Origin: Streptomyces sp. NBC_01788
Lineage (GTDB): Bacteria > Actinomycetota > Actinomycetes > Streptomycetales > Streptomycetaceae
Assembly (NCBI RefSeq): GCF_035917575.1
Contig: NZ_CP109090.1
Span: 5,270,001-5,334,000 of the forward strand
Direction: 5' to 3'
DNA: 64,000 nucleotides
Shown here: positions 35,905 through 43,893 of the stretch, in pieces
Position numbering within the stretch: the stretch's first letter is position 1
Layout: every line of letters starts with the position of its first letter
The notes under the pieces: model-generated
The model's input: the letters and a program-made list of their open reading frames with translations, nothing else
What the model was told of the DNA's origin: nothing
Database searches by the model: none
Translations under genes and position numbers: made by a program

Positions 35905-36165
35905 TTTTCACTGCCTGGGCTGCCTCGTAGGCGTTGGTGAGGTTGCGGCGGCTTTGCAGCGTGACGAGGTGGCCGCTCCCCAGCACTTGTTCACGCTGGG
36001 GCAACGTCGCCTGCAACAACGTGATGGCCTGGCTGAAATCCCCCACTGTGCAGTAGAGGGCGGCGAGCTGTCGCGGCTGGAGAGGGTGTGCGGGTGAGAG
36101 TCACCCAGAACCTGTCCACGCCGGGTCAAGCCAGCCTGGAACATAGAGATCGCTCGGCCCGCGTC
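35905..36165 (-). pseudogene. TPR-repeat protein fragment, frameshifted
   Basis: Two adjoining minus frames encode TPR text of the kind found after NB-ARC domains in Streptomyces: AISMFQAGLTRRGQVLGDSHPHTLSSRD (from ~36162) and MGDFSQAITLLQATLPQRE...NAYEAA (36046 to ~35911). They are in different frames, with no start, no upstream domain and no downstream continuation. It is a remnant of a larger gene. The remainder of the 35772-36305 gap shows nothing else. Confidence 0.75.
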
Positions 36166-36305
36166 TGGAACCAGACGTTGACCGCACGCCTCGTCCACGG
36201 CCCCCGGCATACGGCCGCTCGGGCGGCACCTTCTGGACGTCGTTGTCAGGTTGACCTACGGCGGTGTGGTGTCGGACGCCCAGATTCTGTCCGATGGCTC
36301 AACGT

Positions 36306-36766
36306 TCAGGGAATGAGCGCCTGGGCCCGACGAGCGATTTCGTCCGGGGTCACGTCCTCCACGTGCGTGAGGAAGACCCAGACATGTCCGTAGGGATCCC
36401 GCAGGATAGCCGTGCGGTCGCCGTGAAACTGGTCGGTCGGTGGCTGCAGAAGTTCCGCGCCGGCCGCGCTGGCCTGCTCGGCAAGTGTGTCGACGTCATC
36501 AACGAAGACGGTGTAGCCCCACGGTCGTACCGCCAATGGTGGTTGGCGCGGCGAGGGTAGGGCCTTCGGCATCGCCCAGCATAATGGTTGGACCCGTGAA
36601 TGCTGATCTCCGCATGCAGGATGCGCTCGCCCGGGCCACCGAGACGGAACAGTTCCTCGGCTCCGAACGCCTTGCTGTAGAAGTCGATCGCGTTGGCGGC
36701 ACCGTCAACCATCACATGGGCGATTACGGCGTTGCGGTAGTGCTCTGGAGCGGCGGTTGTGGCCAT
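36306..36766 (-). pseudogene. PhnB-like VOC protein broken by two frameshifts
   Basis: The ATG at 36766 has a good GGAGG site and gives MATTAAPEHYRNAVIAHVMV...IDFYSKAFGAEELFRL...AEISIHG. The sense then jumps to a second frame (TIMLGDAEGPTLAAPTTIGG, ~36590-36540) and to a third (LAVRPWGYTVFVDDVDTLAEQA...RTAILRDPYGHVWVFLTHVED) ending at 36306. Joined, these give a normal-length (~150 aa) 3-demethylubiquinone/PhnB-type VOC protein. As sequenced it cannot make an intact product. Confidence 0.82.
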
Positions 36767-36995
36767 GGAAACTGCCTCCTCGGTTGGCTGACGGCTACCA
36801 GTGACCACGAAGGTAGAAGCTGAACCTAACTTGAGGTCAAGCGCTCTTGACCCGACAAGCGAAGTGCCTTGAGGGGTGGCAGGACGTCGCCAACCGCCAC
36901 ATCGAGAACCTGCTCCGTGAATATGAGTGGCGGCACCTGACCGTGTCTGAGGCTCCCGGCGTCGTATCCCAGCGGCCATGTCGGTGCTGCATGTT

Positions 36996-37676
36996 TCAGT
37001 TCATCGGATGGCCGATCTCCGCGATGTCGTCCGCGATGTCGGCCAGAGTGATCTCCGAGTTCAGTGCGCTGACCACTTCTTCGGTCAGAGGACGGCGGGA
37101 AAAGACGTGGCGAACGGCCTCCAGGTCGACCGGAGCCTCGTGGTTGTCTTCGGCCCACCGCTGAAAGGCTTCCGGCGAGCGGTCCACCAGCAGTTGGAAG
37201 AGGTACCCGGATCCGTCCGGGTCTTCAGTTGCTTCCCCGGGGAAGTCGATCGTCCCTGTTCTCCAGCTGTCGTCTCCCGCCTCTCGCCATATACACGCAG
37301 TGACGCGAGGCATTCCGTCATACGAGAACGCGGGGTCCTCAACGCACGGTCGGAAGACATCAGGGACCTCGTCGAGTACTCCGGGCCACAGCCTGTCCTC
37401 TGCGTAGGGGCTCATAGGTGATTCGTGATCGAATCCACGGACGCAGGCGCCGGCGGCTGAGAAAACGATCGAGTAGTCGTCGCCTGATCCGCTTCGCATC
37501 GAGGCCATCGACTCCTTCTCGGACCAGCGGTCGTTGAAGGAGTGATCGCGGCCCGACCACTCGGGGCTCAGGACTGCCTCCAGGATGGCCAGGGAACGGC
37601 AGTGCTCACGGAGGACAGCTATCTCGGGCAGCTGCCGAGCAACATCATGAACGGTCACCCGCTCATCCAAGCGCAC
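36996..37676 (-). CDS. Conserved hypothetical protein, 226 aa
   Basis: A soluble acidic protein without signal or TM: RLDERVTVHDVARQLPEIAVLREH at the N-terminus, GSGDDYSIVFSAAGACVRGFDHESPMSPY in the centre, and VDLEAVRHVFSRRPLTEEVVSALN near the C-terminus. I have a memory of similar Streptomyces proteins but no named domain. The overall character (small, acidic, near element remnants) would fit an immunity or antitoxin-like role, which is speculation. Codon bias is normal. It is isolated, with ~230 bp and ~255 bp gaps on either side. Confidence 0.65.
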   Translation of the reverse strand: MRLDERVTVHDVARQLPEIAVLREHCRSLAILEAVLSPEWSGRDHSFNDRWSEKESMASMRSGSGDDYSIVFSAAGACVRGFDHESPMSPYAEDRLWPGVLDEVPDVFRPCVEDPAFSYDGMPRVTACIWREAGDDSWRTGTIDFPGEATEDPDGSGYLFQLLVDRSPEAFQRWAEDNHEAPVDLEAVRHVFSRRPLTEEVVSALNSEITLADIADDIAEIGHPMN

Positions 37677-37822
37677 ACCTCTGCCACGTCAGGCCTGCCT
37701 GCCGGGTGGCTGTCTCGTCAGAGACAAGAACCGTGAAGAGCGTGGCTCACCTGCGGCGTCAGAGGGCGTCAGCCAGCCGCACAGAGTGTGTCGGAGGTGT
37801 GTCGGACGCCCCGCGAAGGGCG

Positions 37823-37865
37823 ACGTCCGCTGGAGTGGCCGTCGATACACCACTCCAGCGGACGT
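37823..37865. repeat. Strong hairpin, 16-bp perfect arms
   Basis: ACGTCCGCTGGAGTGG (37823-37838) and its exact complement (37850-37865) flank an 11-nt loop. It lies between two divergent genes (36996-37676 minus and 37932-38279 plus), where a terminator is not expected. It may be a remnant of a lost gene, or an attenuator/leader structure for the rightward gene. The rest of 37677-37931 shows nothing else. Confidence 0.7.
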
Positions 37866-37931
37866 GACCGGGAGATGTGGCCGTGAACAGGCCGGGGCCG
37901 TACAGTTGCCCGGTTGACGAGTGGGGGGCGG

Positions 37932-38279
37932 ATGAAGTTCTGGCGTAACAAGAAGAAGCAGCCAACATCGAGCGAGGACGCTGCCGTGGCGGTTCGACTC
38001 GTTGAGAGTTGGTTCCGCAGCATGGATCCCAGCGTGGCGGCGGATCTCACCCGTCGATGGCAACAGTCAGGGCGACTCGATCCCGACGAGGCTCGGCGTT
38101 TCGCGGCCTGGTACCGGGAGAGTGTCCGCCTCTACATGCGCGACGCCACAGCCAATGACAGGCCGTCGACACCGAACATGTCAACTCAGGATTTCGAAAC
38201 GTTCCGAGCCGGGACGTTGTCGGTGGCTGAGGACTTCTTTGCATTTGGCCGATGGTTGAAGGCTGAGGGATACGAGTGA
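37932..38279 (+). CDS. Hypothetical protein, 115 aa
   Basis: Begins MKFWRNKKKQPTSSEDA (basic, then helical) and continues AVRLVESWFRSMDPSVAADLTRRW with a C-terminal MSTQDFETFRAGTLSVAEDFFAFGRWL. All-helical, soluble, no recognised domain. The ATG at 37932 is preceded by GGGGGG. An upstream GTG extension (37914) is less likely. After it, 38280-38521 shows no gene. Confidence 0.55.
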   Translation: MKFWRNKKKQPTSSEDAAVAVRLVESWFRSMDPSVAADLTRRWQQSGRLDPDEARRFAAWYRESVRLYMRDATANDRPSTPNMSTQDFETFRAGTLSVAEDFFAFGRWLKAEGYE

Positions 38280-38521
38280 AGGAGTGGTTCCTCAGCAGGA
38301 ACCACAGCGGTCCCCGCTGCCATCCCGTCTACCGTCGTCCCCATCGCAGTGCAGCGGGTCTGGCCCCCTGGGTCAATGTGGAGCGCCCCGCTGGCTCACT
38401 GGCCGTTCTCTAACCGCCCGTGTGCTCGGTCCGCTTCGAACGAGTTCCTGGATCGGGTGAGTTGAGCGACGTTGGGGCATGAAGTAAGGGCCTACGTTCT
38501 GGCAAGGTCGGCTGTAGATCG

Positions 38522-39130
38522 TCAGGAGCCGACCTGCTGGTGCGTCGTCAGCCCGAGCTCGGTGTTGAACCAGTTCGGAAGCTCTTGGGCCGCACCCACC
38601 TCCAGACGCATGAGCGCCCGCACATGGCCCTGCTCCGGGATGATGGAGTCCAAGAGGCCAATGACCTGGGCGAGCCGTGTCTGATGGGCGGATGACTCCG
38701 ACTCGCCTGCCACCTTCATAAGGTGCCTGTAGGCGATCGTGAGCTGGGCGTTGACTTTGCTCTCGAGCTCAAGTACTGCGTCGCTTGCGACCAGCTGAGC
38801 CTCAGCACGGGTGTCTCGTTGGGCACGCCGCGCGCTGCTCACTTCCACTGCTTCCGCGTCGGCAGATCCCGATTTCAGTGCGTAGGCATACGCCAACATC
38901 GCGTCTCTGTAGTGGCGATCATGGGCGTTGAGCTGAACATAGCAGCTCCGGAGCTGATCGATCCTGCGTTGATCTTCAGAAGCCCGCTGCTCTGCGGTGC
39001 GGACCCGTTCCTCTTGCTCAGACCTCCGCAACTCCGCCCGCTGAGCGAGGATCTGAGTGATCAGTGCGGAGGCCAGCGTGCCGCCTACACCAACGCTTGC
39101 AACGATTACAGAGATGATCTCGCCGGACAT
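38522..39130 (-). CDS. Hypothetical membrane-anchored coiled-coil protein, 202 aa
   Basis: An N-terminal TM helix (SGEIISVIVASVGVGGTLASALI, residues ~2-24) is followed by a long charged coiled coil (AQRAELRRSEQEERVRTAEQRA...). The helical C-terminus is HQTRLAQVIGLLDSIIPEQGHVRALMRLE. The topology is that of small Streptomyces proteins of unknown role, often near mobile elements. The ATG at 39130 was taken; a GTG two codons earlier is possible. It lies just outside the left attachment repeat. Confidence 0.65.
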   Translation of the reverse strand: MSGEIISVIVASVGVGGTLASALITQILAQRAELRRSEQEERVRTAEQRASEDQRRIDQLRSCYVQLNAHDRHYRDAMLAYAYALKSGSADAEAVEVSSARRAQRDTRAEAQLVASDAVLELESKVNAQLTIAYRHLMKVAGESESSAHQTRLAQVIGLLDSIIPEQGHVRALMRLEVGAAQELPNWFNTELGLTTHQQVGS

Positions 39131-39398
39131 CCCCACCCCCTGGACTCAACTGAGTTCCCCTGATGTGCAGACGGTAGTTAACGCGCCTGCACGGCTCGCT
39201 CTAAACGCTGATGGTCGCCGAGGAGCTGCTGCCGGCGTGGCGTCGCCGACGGCACATCCGTCTGCTACCCGACCTCTCGCCCCGTCCAGGCCGTATTTGA
39301 CGGGGCTGACCTCGACGGGTGCTTCAAGATCCTGTCCACGAATAGTCCACAGACCGCGTCCTAGGCCCGCTCAGCGCTGCATACGCCTGCGCATACAA

Positions 39399-39498
39399 GA
39401 AGACCCCGGCCTCAGCGTTTCCGCTGGTGACGGGGTCTTTGGGCACCTCATGAAGGGTGCCCCCGGCAGGATTCGAACCTGCGCACACGGCTCCGGAG
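39399..39498. repeat. Left attachment site (attL), 100-bp direct repeat
   Basis: Identical to 54579-54678. It holds 41 nt of the 3' half of tRNA-Arg (39458-39498, ending at the anticodon) and the downstream hairpin AGACCCCG...CGGGGTCT. Weaker similarity to the right end continues leftward outside the repeat (CGCCTGC-CATAC at 39385-39396, and a 20-bp motif at 39334-39353 matching 54437-54456). Confidence 0.95.
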
Positions 39499-39636
39499 CC
39501 CAGGTGAGTGCGCGGGGCGTCGGGCGCGCTGACCTGCGGGGGAGGGGTGCAGGGATTCCACCCCATCGAAGATCATTACGTCCCTATTACGCGGGCGGCC
39601 TGTCCGGGGGTGCGGCTGCACCGTATCGTCGGAGGC

Positions 39637-40566
39637 ATGATCTCGGGCAGTGGCGGGGGACCGGTCGGCGGCGGTACGGAGTTCACGGCGGAGGGCGTGG
39701 CAGTCGTCCTGCGCGAGGCGTGCGAGGCTGCCGGACTGGACGCGAGCGGAGCGGAGCTGCTGCGGCTGGGCTCCAACGCGGTGTACCGGCTGGCGTCCTT
39801 ACCGATCATTGTCCGTATCGCCCGTGACCCCGGTGTGCTGCCGGAGATGGAACGCGCAGTGGGCGTGGCCCGCTGGCTGCAGACGGTCGACTTCCCGGCC
39901 ACCCGGGTGCCGGCCGGGATCGCTCAGCTCGTCGTCGTACGCGGCCTGGTGGTGACCTTCTGGGAGAGCGTCCAGGAGCGCGAGGAGTACGCGACGGTCG
40001 GCGAGCTGGCCGACCTGCTCCGCCGGTTGCACTGGCTGGAGGAACCCGAGTCACTGGGCCTCCCGTACTTCGACCCCATGGCCAAGCTGTCTGCCTCGCT
40101 GGACGGCCTGGATGCCGTCTCCGAGGAAGATCGGTCCTTCCTGGAGGAACGGGCGGCCAAGCTTGCCAAGGAGTACGACCGGCTGGACTTCGTACTCCCC
40201 TTCGGGATGATCCACGGGGATGCCAGCATCGGAAACATCCTCCGCCACCGGGATGGTCATGCCGTCCTCATCGACCTCGACGGATTCGCCCTCGCCCCGC
40301 GCGAGTGGGACCTGATCCAGACAGCGCTCTTCTACGACCGGTACGGCTGGCACACCCAAGCGGAGTACGCCGAGTTCGTCCACCGGTACGGGTTCGACCT
40401 CATGAACTGGCCCGGATACGAGACGCTGGCCGACCTTCGGGAGCTGATGATGGTGGCGTGGCTCGGACACCAGGTCGGCGTGAGCGAGCGCTCTGCTGCC
40501 GAGTTCGCCCGGCGGGTGCGGTCTCTGCGAACGGGTGAGGGACGCGACGTATGGAGTCCGTTCTAG
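39637..40566 (+). CDS. Aminoglycoside-phosphotransferase-fold kinase (APH family)
   Basis: A 309-aa APH/choline-kinase-fold protein. ATG 39637 is preceded by GGAGG. Kinase motifs: the catalytic loop FGMIHGDASIGNIL and metal-binding VLIDLDGFALAPREWDL; an N-lobe Arg (IVRIARD) occupies the usual Lys position. The substrate could be an aminoglycoside, a sugar or another small molecule. It is the first gene inside the left attachment repeat, so likely cargo. An in-frame TTA leucine codon (39799-39801) suggests bldA-dependent translation. The end overlaps the convergent lipoprotein gene by 4 nt. Confidence 0.85.
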   Translation: MISGSGGGPVGGGTEFTAEGVAVVLREACEAAGLDASGAELLRLGSNAVYRLASLPIIVRIARDPGVLPEMERAVGVARWLQTVDFPATRVPAGIAQLVVVRGLVVTFWESVQEREEYATVGELADLLRRLHWLEEPESLGLPYFDPMAKLSASLDGLDAVSEEDRSFLEERAAKLAKEYDRLDFVLPFGMIHGDASIGNILRHRDGHAVLIDLDGFALAPREWDLIQTALFYDRYGWHTQAEYAEFVHRYGFDLMNWPGYETLADLRELMMVAWLGHQVGVSERSAAEFARRVRSLRTGEGRDVWSPF

Positions 40567-41150
40567 TGCCGCCTTGCCTCGACGGTCAGCGCATAGTCGA
40601 CGCTGACTCGGAGGCTGCCAGACCCACCGCGAATTTTCAGGATGTGTGCGCCCGGCTCCAGAGGCGGCAACTGGATCCACAATCCGCACCCAGTGGTCTT
40701 GAAACCACTGTCCACGCCGATGACACGACGGCCTGCGAAACGGCTGATCTGAATCGTCTCCCCACGATAGGTCTCCGGATCCAGCCGCTTGCCGTCGAGG
40801 GCGGCCCACCCGGTGGCGCTCGCCATGAAGTCCGAGCATTCCTGAGAAGTACCCCACCTGTTCACGACGGGGAAGGCGACCGGCCGCCCGAAGGGAAGAG
40901 TGCAGGCCCGCTCGGCCGACCCCCCGTACGTGCCGGCAAGGAACCACACATCGTCCGGTTGGTACCGAGCACATGAGCTTCCGTCCTGGTCCGCGATGGG
41001 ATCGGATTCGTCAGATCCGGCGGATACCCATGACCACCACCGACTCTGCAGCTCCGCGGATGAGAGTACGGTTGTCCCCCTGCTTCCACATCCCACCACG
41101 GCCGTCAACACTGCGACGGCAAGCACTACCCAGCCTGATCGCACTCTCAT
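40563..41150 (-). CDS. Predicted lipoprotein, 195 aa
   Basis: A signal sequence MRVRSGWVVLAVAVLTAVVGC with lipobox-like VVGC (Cys ~21). The mature protein has CARYQPDDVWFLAG, ECSDFMASATGWAALDG and a C-terminal beta-rich GAHILKIRGGSGSLRVSVDY. Three further cysteines may pair. Function is unrecognised; the C-terminal strand pattern suggests an adhesion or ligand-binding fold. The ATG at 41150 was chosen over a longer Arg-rich extension. The 41151-41396 gap shows no gene. Confidence 0.72.
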   Translation of the reverse strand: MRVRSGWVVLAVAVLTAVVGCGSRGTTVLSSAELQSRWWSWVSAGSDESDPIADQDGSSCARYQPDDVWFLAGTYGGSAERACTLPFGRPVAFPVVNRWGTSQECSDFMASATGWAALDGKRLDPETYRGETIQISRFAGRRVIGVDSGFKTTGCGLWIQLPPLEPGAHILKIRGGSGSLRVSVDYALTVEARRH

Positions 41151-41396
41151 CCGCACCCCCACGTCACGCAGGCGCCACCGTTTCACGATGGCGCGGCATC
41201 CAGCGGGCACACTATCCGTGCGCCCTGGGCCGGCAGAAACAGTTGGATTGCGGATCAACGCGCCTGGCCAACAGTTAGTTCAGCACGCGCCACACTGGCG
41301 TCCTACCAATCGGTAGCAACCGCCAGAGGAGAATCCCACACCTTGGTCATGACGGGAGACAGCCCCAGGGCCGACGGCGCAGCCTCAGCGTCGTAC

Positions 41397-42758
41397 CTAG
41401 ACCCCAGAAGCGATCCACAGCCTGTGCTCACGTGCCTCTTCAGCAAGGTCACGTGCTGCAGCATTGTGGCCGACCGCACCGAGGTTTCGGCGGAACTCGG
41501 TGAGGTAGCTGATGCATCGCGCCGACTTGAGCTGTTCCCCGAGATCCAGCGCGTCGAGTGCCACGCGGCATGCCTCCTCGACGTCCCCGGCCCGCAAGTG
41601 GGCGTCGGCCAGGACCATGGTCGCGAAGAAGTCGCTCCGTACGTGGCTGCCGCTCATGGCGTTCTCGGCGTGGGCGACGGCTCGGCGGGCGCTGTTGACG
41701 TCACGGAAACAGTGGGCGGCCTCGGCGGCAAGCTCGGCTTCGTCGAAGTAGCTGATCCACTCCGGCTCGTCCTCGTTGTTCCGGCTTTCGAGGGCCTTGG
41801 TCGCTGCGCTCAGGGCGGCCTCGCAGGCAGCGACGTCGCCGGTACGCGCAAGGGCGCGGGCCTCCATCGCATGGAACTGCGCGCGTAATGTCGGGGTGGC
41901 CACCGGAGAGATGCCCATGAGGGCGGCACGGGCGAGAGTGGCGGCCTGGGTGTACCGCCCCAGGAACGTCGCCTGGTGGCTCATCGCTGACAGGATGCTG
42001 CCCGCGAGCCGGCGGTCGTTGGCGTCCTGGGCGAGACGGAGGGCCTGGAGGAAGTACCGCTGGGCGAGTCCGTGATGACAGGCGTCGTACGACATCCATC
42101 CAGCAAGGAGGGTTGCTTCTGACACGGTGGAGAACAGGGCCCGGCCCACCTGTTCGGTGTACCGGCCTCGCAGGAGTGGGGCCACGTCGTTGTTGAGGTA
42201 CTGGATGACCGAGTGACGCGCGTGGTCTCCGCCGAACTGGTCGTCAAGCTGGGCGAACATGTCCGCCGTAGTCTTTATGGCTGCCACGTCACCGAGACTG
42301 ACTCGGGTGCCTTCGGTACGCGGCCGGGGGATGCCCGGCTCAGGCGCGACCAACCATCGGAGGGATGCCTCGTTCCATGCGGGCTCGGACGGCTCCGCGG
42401 TGAGCAACGGGTCGTACTGGTTGAGATCGGCACGCCACAGTTGGCCGACCGTCCGAATGGCGTCATCCGGGCTGGCGGGATACGCGGCGTCGAGCAGAGC
42501 GGCGTCTTTGAGCTCCCCGTGGCTCAATCCGAGTTCGGCCGCGCTGGTGGTGAAGGCGTCGCACAGAAGTGGGCCGTAGAAGTCGTCCGGGGTGCTGTGG
42601 CCGTTCTCCCAACTGGCGATACGCCGCTTCACACTGGCGTCCGATGGGAGCTGGTGGCCACGCTGGGCGGCGGCCTGACGTAGCTCCCTTACCAGTCGTA
42701 GCTGGCTCCAGCCCCGGCCCGTGCGAGCCTCACGTAAGCGGACACTGGTCGGCTTCAA
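41397..42758 (-). CDS. XRE-family HTH regulator with TPR-like C-terminus
   Basis: A 453-aa regulator. The HTH (residues ~5-58) reads VRLREARTGRGWSQLRLVRELRQ ... PSDASVKRRIASWENGHSTP. The rest is helical TPR-like repeats (LLAGWMSYDACHHGLAQRYFLQALRLA, ILSAMSHQATFLGRYTQAATLARAAL, and others). This architecture is common in actinomycetes, often divergent from small operons. Here it is divergent from the three genes at 43019-44214. The 260-bp gap contains an array of CGTCATC-type decamers at 42883-42938, the best candidate operator. Confidence 0.9.
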   Translation of the reverse strand: MKPTSVRLREARTGRGWSQLRLVRELRQAAAQRGHQLPSDASVKRRIASWENGHSTPDDFYGPLLCDAFTTSAAELGLSHGELKDAALLDAAYPASPDDAIRTVGQLWRADLNQYDPLLTAEPSEPAWNEASLRWLVAPEPGIPRPRTEGTRVSLGDVAAIKTTADMFAQLDDQFGGDHARHSVIQYLNNDVAPLLRGRYTEQVGRALFSTVSEATLLAGWMSYDACHHGLAQRYFLQALRLAQDANDRRLAGSILSAMSHQATFLGRYTQAATLARAALMGISPVATPTLRAQFHAMEARALARTGDVAACEAALSAATKALESRNNEDEPEWISYFDEAELAAEAAHCFRDVNSARRAVAHAENAMSGSHVRSDFFATMVLADAHLRAGDVEEACRVALDALDLGEQLKSARCISYLTEFRRNLGAVGHNAAARDLAEEAREHRLWIASGV

Positions 42759-42882
42759 GGCGGCCTTTCACTCCCTGCGTGATGCCGATGCGACAACTCG
42801 GGGTTCCGTTACTGAATGTACGTGCTGGTCATCGCTTCGTGCAGGCAGTAACCAAAGATCACCTGCAAGGAATGGGGAGGAC

Positions 42883-42938
42883 GGGGGATGACGTGTCATG
42901 CCTGGGCGCGTCATCCCCCGTCACCTCTCGTCATCTCC
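42883..42938. promoter_or_regulatory. Decamer repeat array and hairpin in divergent promoter region
   Basis: GGGGGATGACG (42883-42893) is exactly complementary to CGTCATCCCCC (42909-42919). The latter begins a direct tandem of decamers CGTCATCCCC, CGTCACCTCT and CGTCATCTCC (42909-42938). Four related half-sites in mixed orientation, ~80 bp upstream of the operon start at 43019, suit cooperative binding by the divergent XRE regulator. The remainder of 42759-43018 has no gene. Confidence 0.65.
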
Positions 42939-43018
42939 CCTGGCCAGGGGACCGGCCTTGAGTCTGGACGTACGGCGGCATCGGGGCCGCACCGTAGTCC
43001 GACTGAAGGTGAGACGAC

Positions 43019-43579
43019 GTGCAGAGGATGACCAGGCGGGGCATGGAATGGCTGTCTGCGGCGGCGGACGACCCGGCGCAGTGCCGACAGGTTTGGGCGG
43101 ATGACCCGCGGATGCCCTGCCTGCTGGCGACGGGCCGCTTCTTCGACGTGGTGAGCGTGGAACAGCGCCTCGGCTTGGAGATGTTCGATCGGCTCTTGCG
43201 TAGTGGCTTGCCGTTCGGGCCCTCAGTCATCGACCGCAAGGCGCAGCGCGTCGGATTCTTCCTCGGCTCGCAGAGCCGCGAGACCTTCACGCACTACCTC
43301 GAACGGGAGACGTCCTCCCCGCCGCCGTACCGGTACCTCGGCCACGGCTCGGCCGTCGTCGTGCCCGGCCCCATCCCGTTGTCCAGCGACCGCTACCAGT
43401 GGCTTCGGGCGCCGATGCGCCGGCCGGCGGCCAACCCGCTGCGGCCGGTCGCCCTCGCGACTGCGCTGGTGGCCTCCGCGGAACTCCTGGCGAGGATCGA
43501 CCGCTTCGACGAGCAGTACCCGACTCCGTACGCGGCGGTCGCTGCGCTCCCCGAGGAGACGACCACCGATGCGGGATAA
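43019..43579 (+). CDS. Hypothetical protein, first gene of XRE-linked operon, 186 aa
   Basis: GTG start at 43019 after AAGGTGAG. Soluble protein: MTRRGMEWLSAAADDPAQCRQVW at the N-terminus, then CLLATGRFFDVVSVEQRLGLEMFDRLL, RVGFFLGSQSRETFTHYLERE and GSAVVVPGPIPLSSDRYQWLRAP. The pattern resembles short primase-polymerase-like (Prim-Pol N-terminal) proteins that I recall next to XRE/TPR regulators in Streptomyces, but catalytic acids are not obvious and I hold this loosely. It overlaps the next gene by 11 nt and is therefore co-translated with it. Confidence 0.7.
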   Translation: MQRMTRRGMEWLSAAADDPAQCRQVWADDPRMPCLLATGRFFDVVSVEQRLGLEMFDRLLRSGLPFGPSVIDRKAQRVGFFLGSQSRETFTHYLERETSSPPPYRYLGHGSAVVVPGPIPLSSDRYQWLRAPMRRPAANPLRPVALATALVASAELLARIDRFDEQYPTPYAAVAALPEETTTDAG

Positions 43580-43889
43580 GCCGACCGACGGGCGCGACTC
43601 TGCCACGTGGTCGCCTCTCGACAGCGACGGATGGTACGCGGCCCGAAACGCGACCACCGCACTGCGGGACGCCCTCGTACGCGCAGGTCTGGAAAAAGAC
43701 TTCCCGTACTTGCGCGCGGACTTGAACGCCTTCGGACACGGCCTTGTTGAACTGGGCCGGGTGTCCCCCGACACGGCCGAACGCATCGCAGAGCTCCTGC
43801 GCCTGGCGCTCGCAAGCGGCTTCCGTGTGGACCGTGAGGACCCCGGGCACACGCCGACTGCCACCAACGAACACGAGGAAAGGGACTGA
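43569..43889 (+). CDS. Small helical protein, tandem paralogue 1 (106 aa)
   Basis: ATG at 43569 overlaps the stop region of the preceding gene. The core is GWYAARNATTALRDALVRAG...DFPYLRADLNAFGHGLVELG followed by a C-terminal helix (RIAELLRLALASG). It is clearly homologous to the next gene: both share GW-AR, L-x3-LV, GL-x2-DFP-x-L-x-AD-x-N-x-FG-x-GLV-x-LG, roughly 45% identity over 60 residues by eye. No known domain. Probably a partner or regulator subunit of the 186-aa protein. Confidence 0.75.
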   Translation: MRDKPTDGRDSATWSPLDSDGWYAARNATTALRDALVRAGLEKDFPYLRADLNAFGHGLVELGRVSPDTAERIAELLRLALASGFRVDREDPGHTPTATNEHEERD

Positions 43890-43893
43890 CGTC

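Noticed and set aside
39324..39566. 80-aa minus frame across the left attachment site
   Set aside because: It is a translation of the tRNA fragment and its terminator; the sequence is explained by the attachment repeat.
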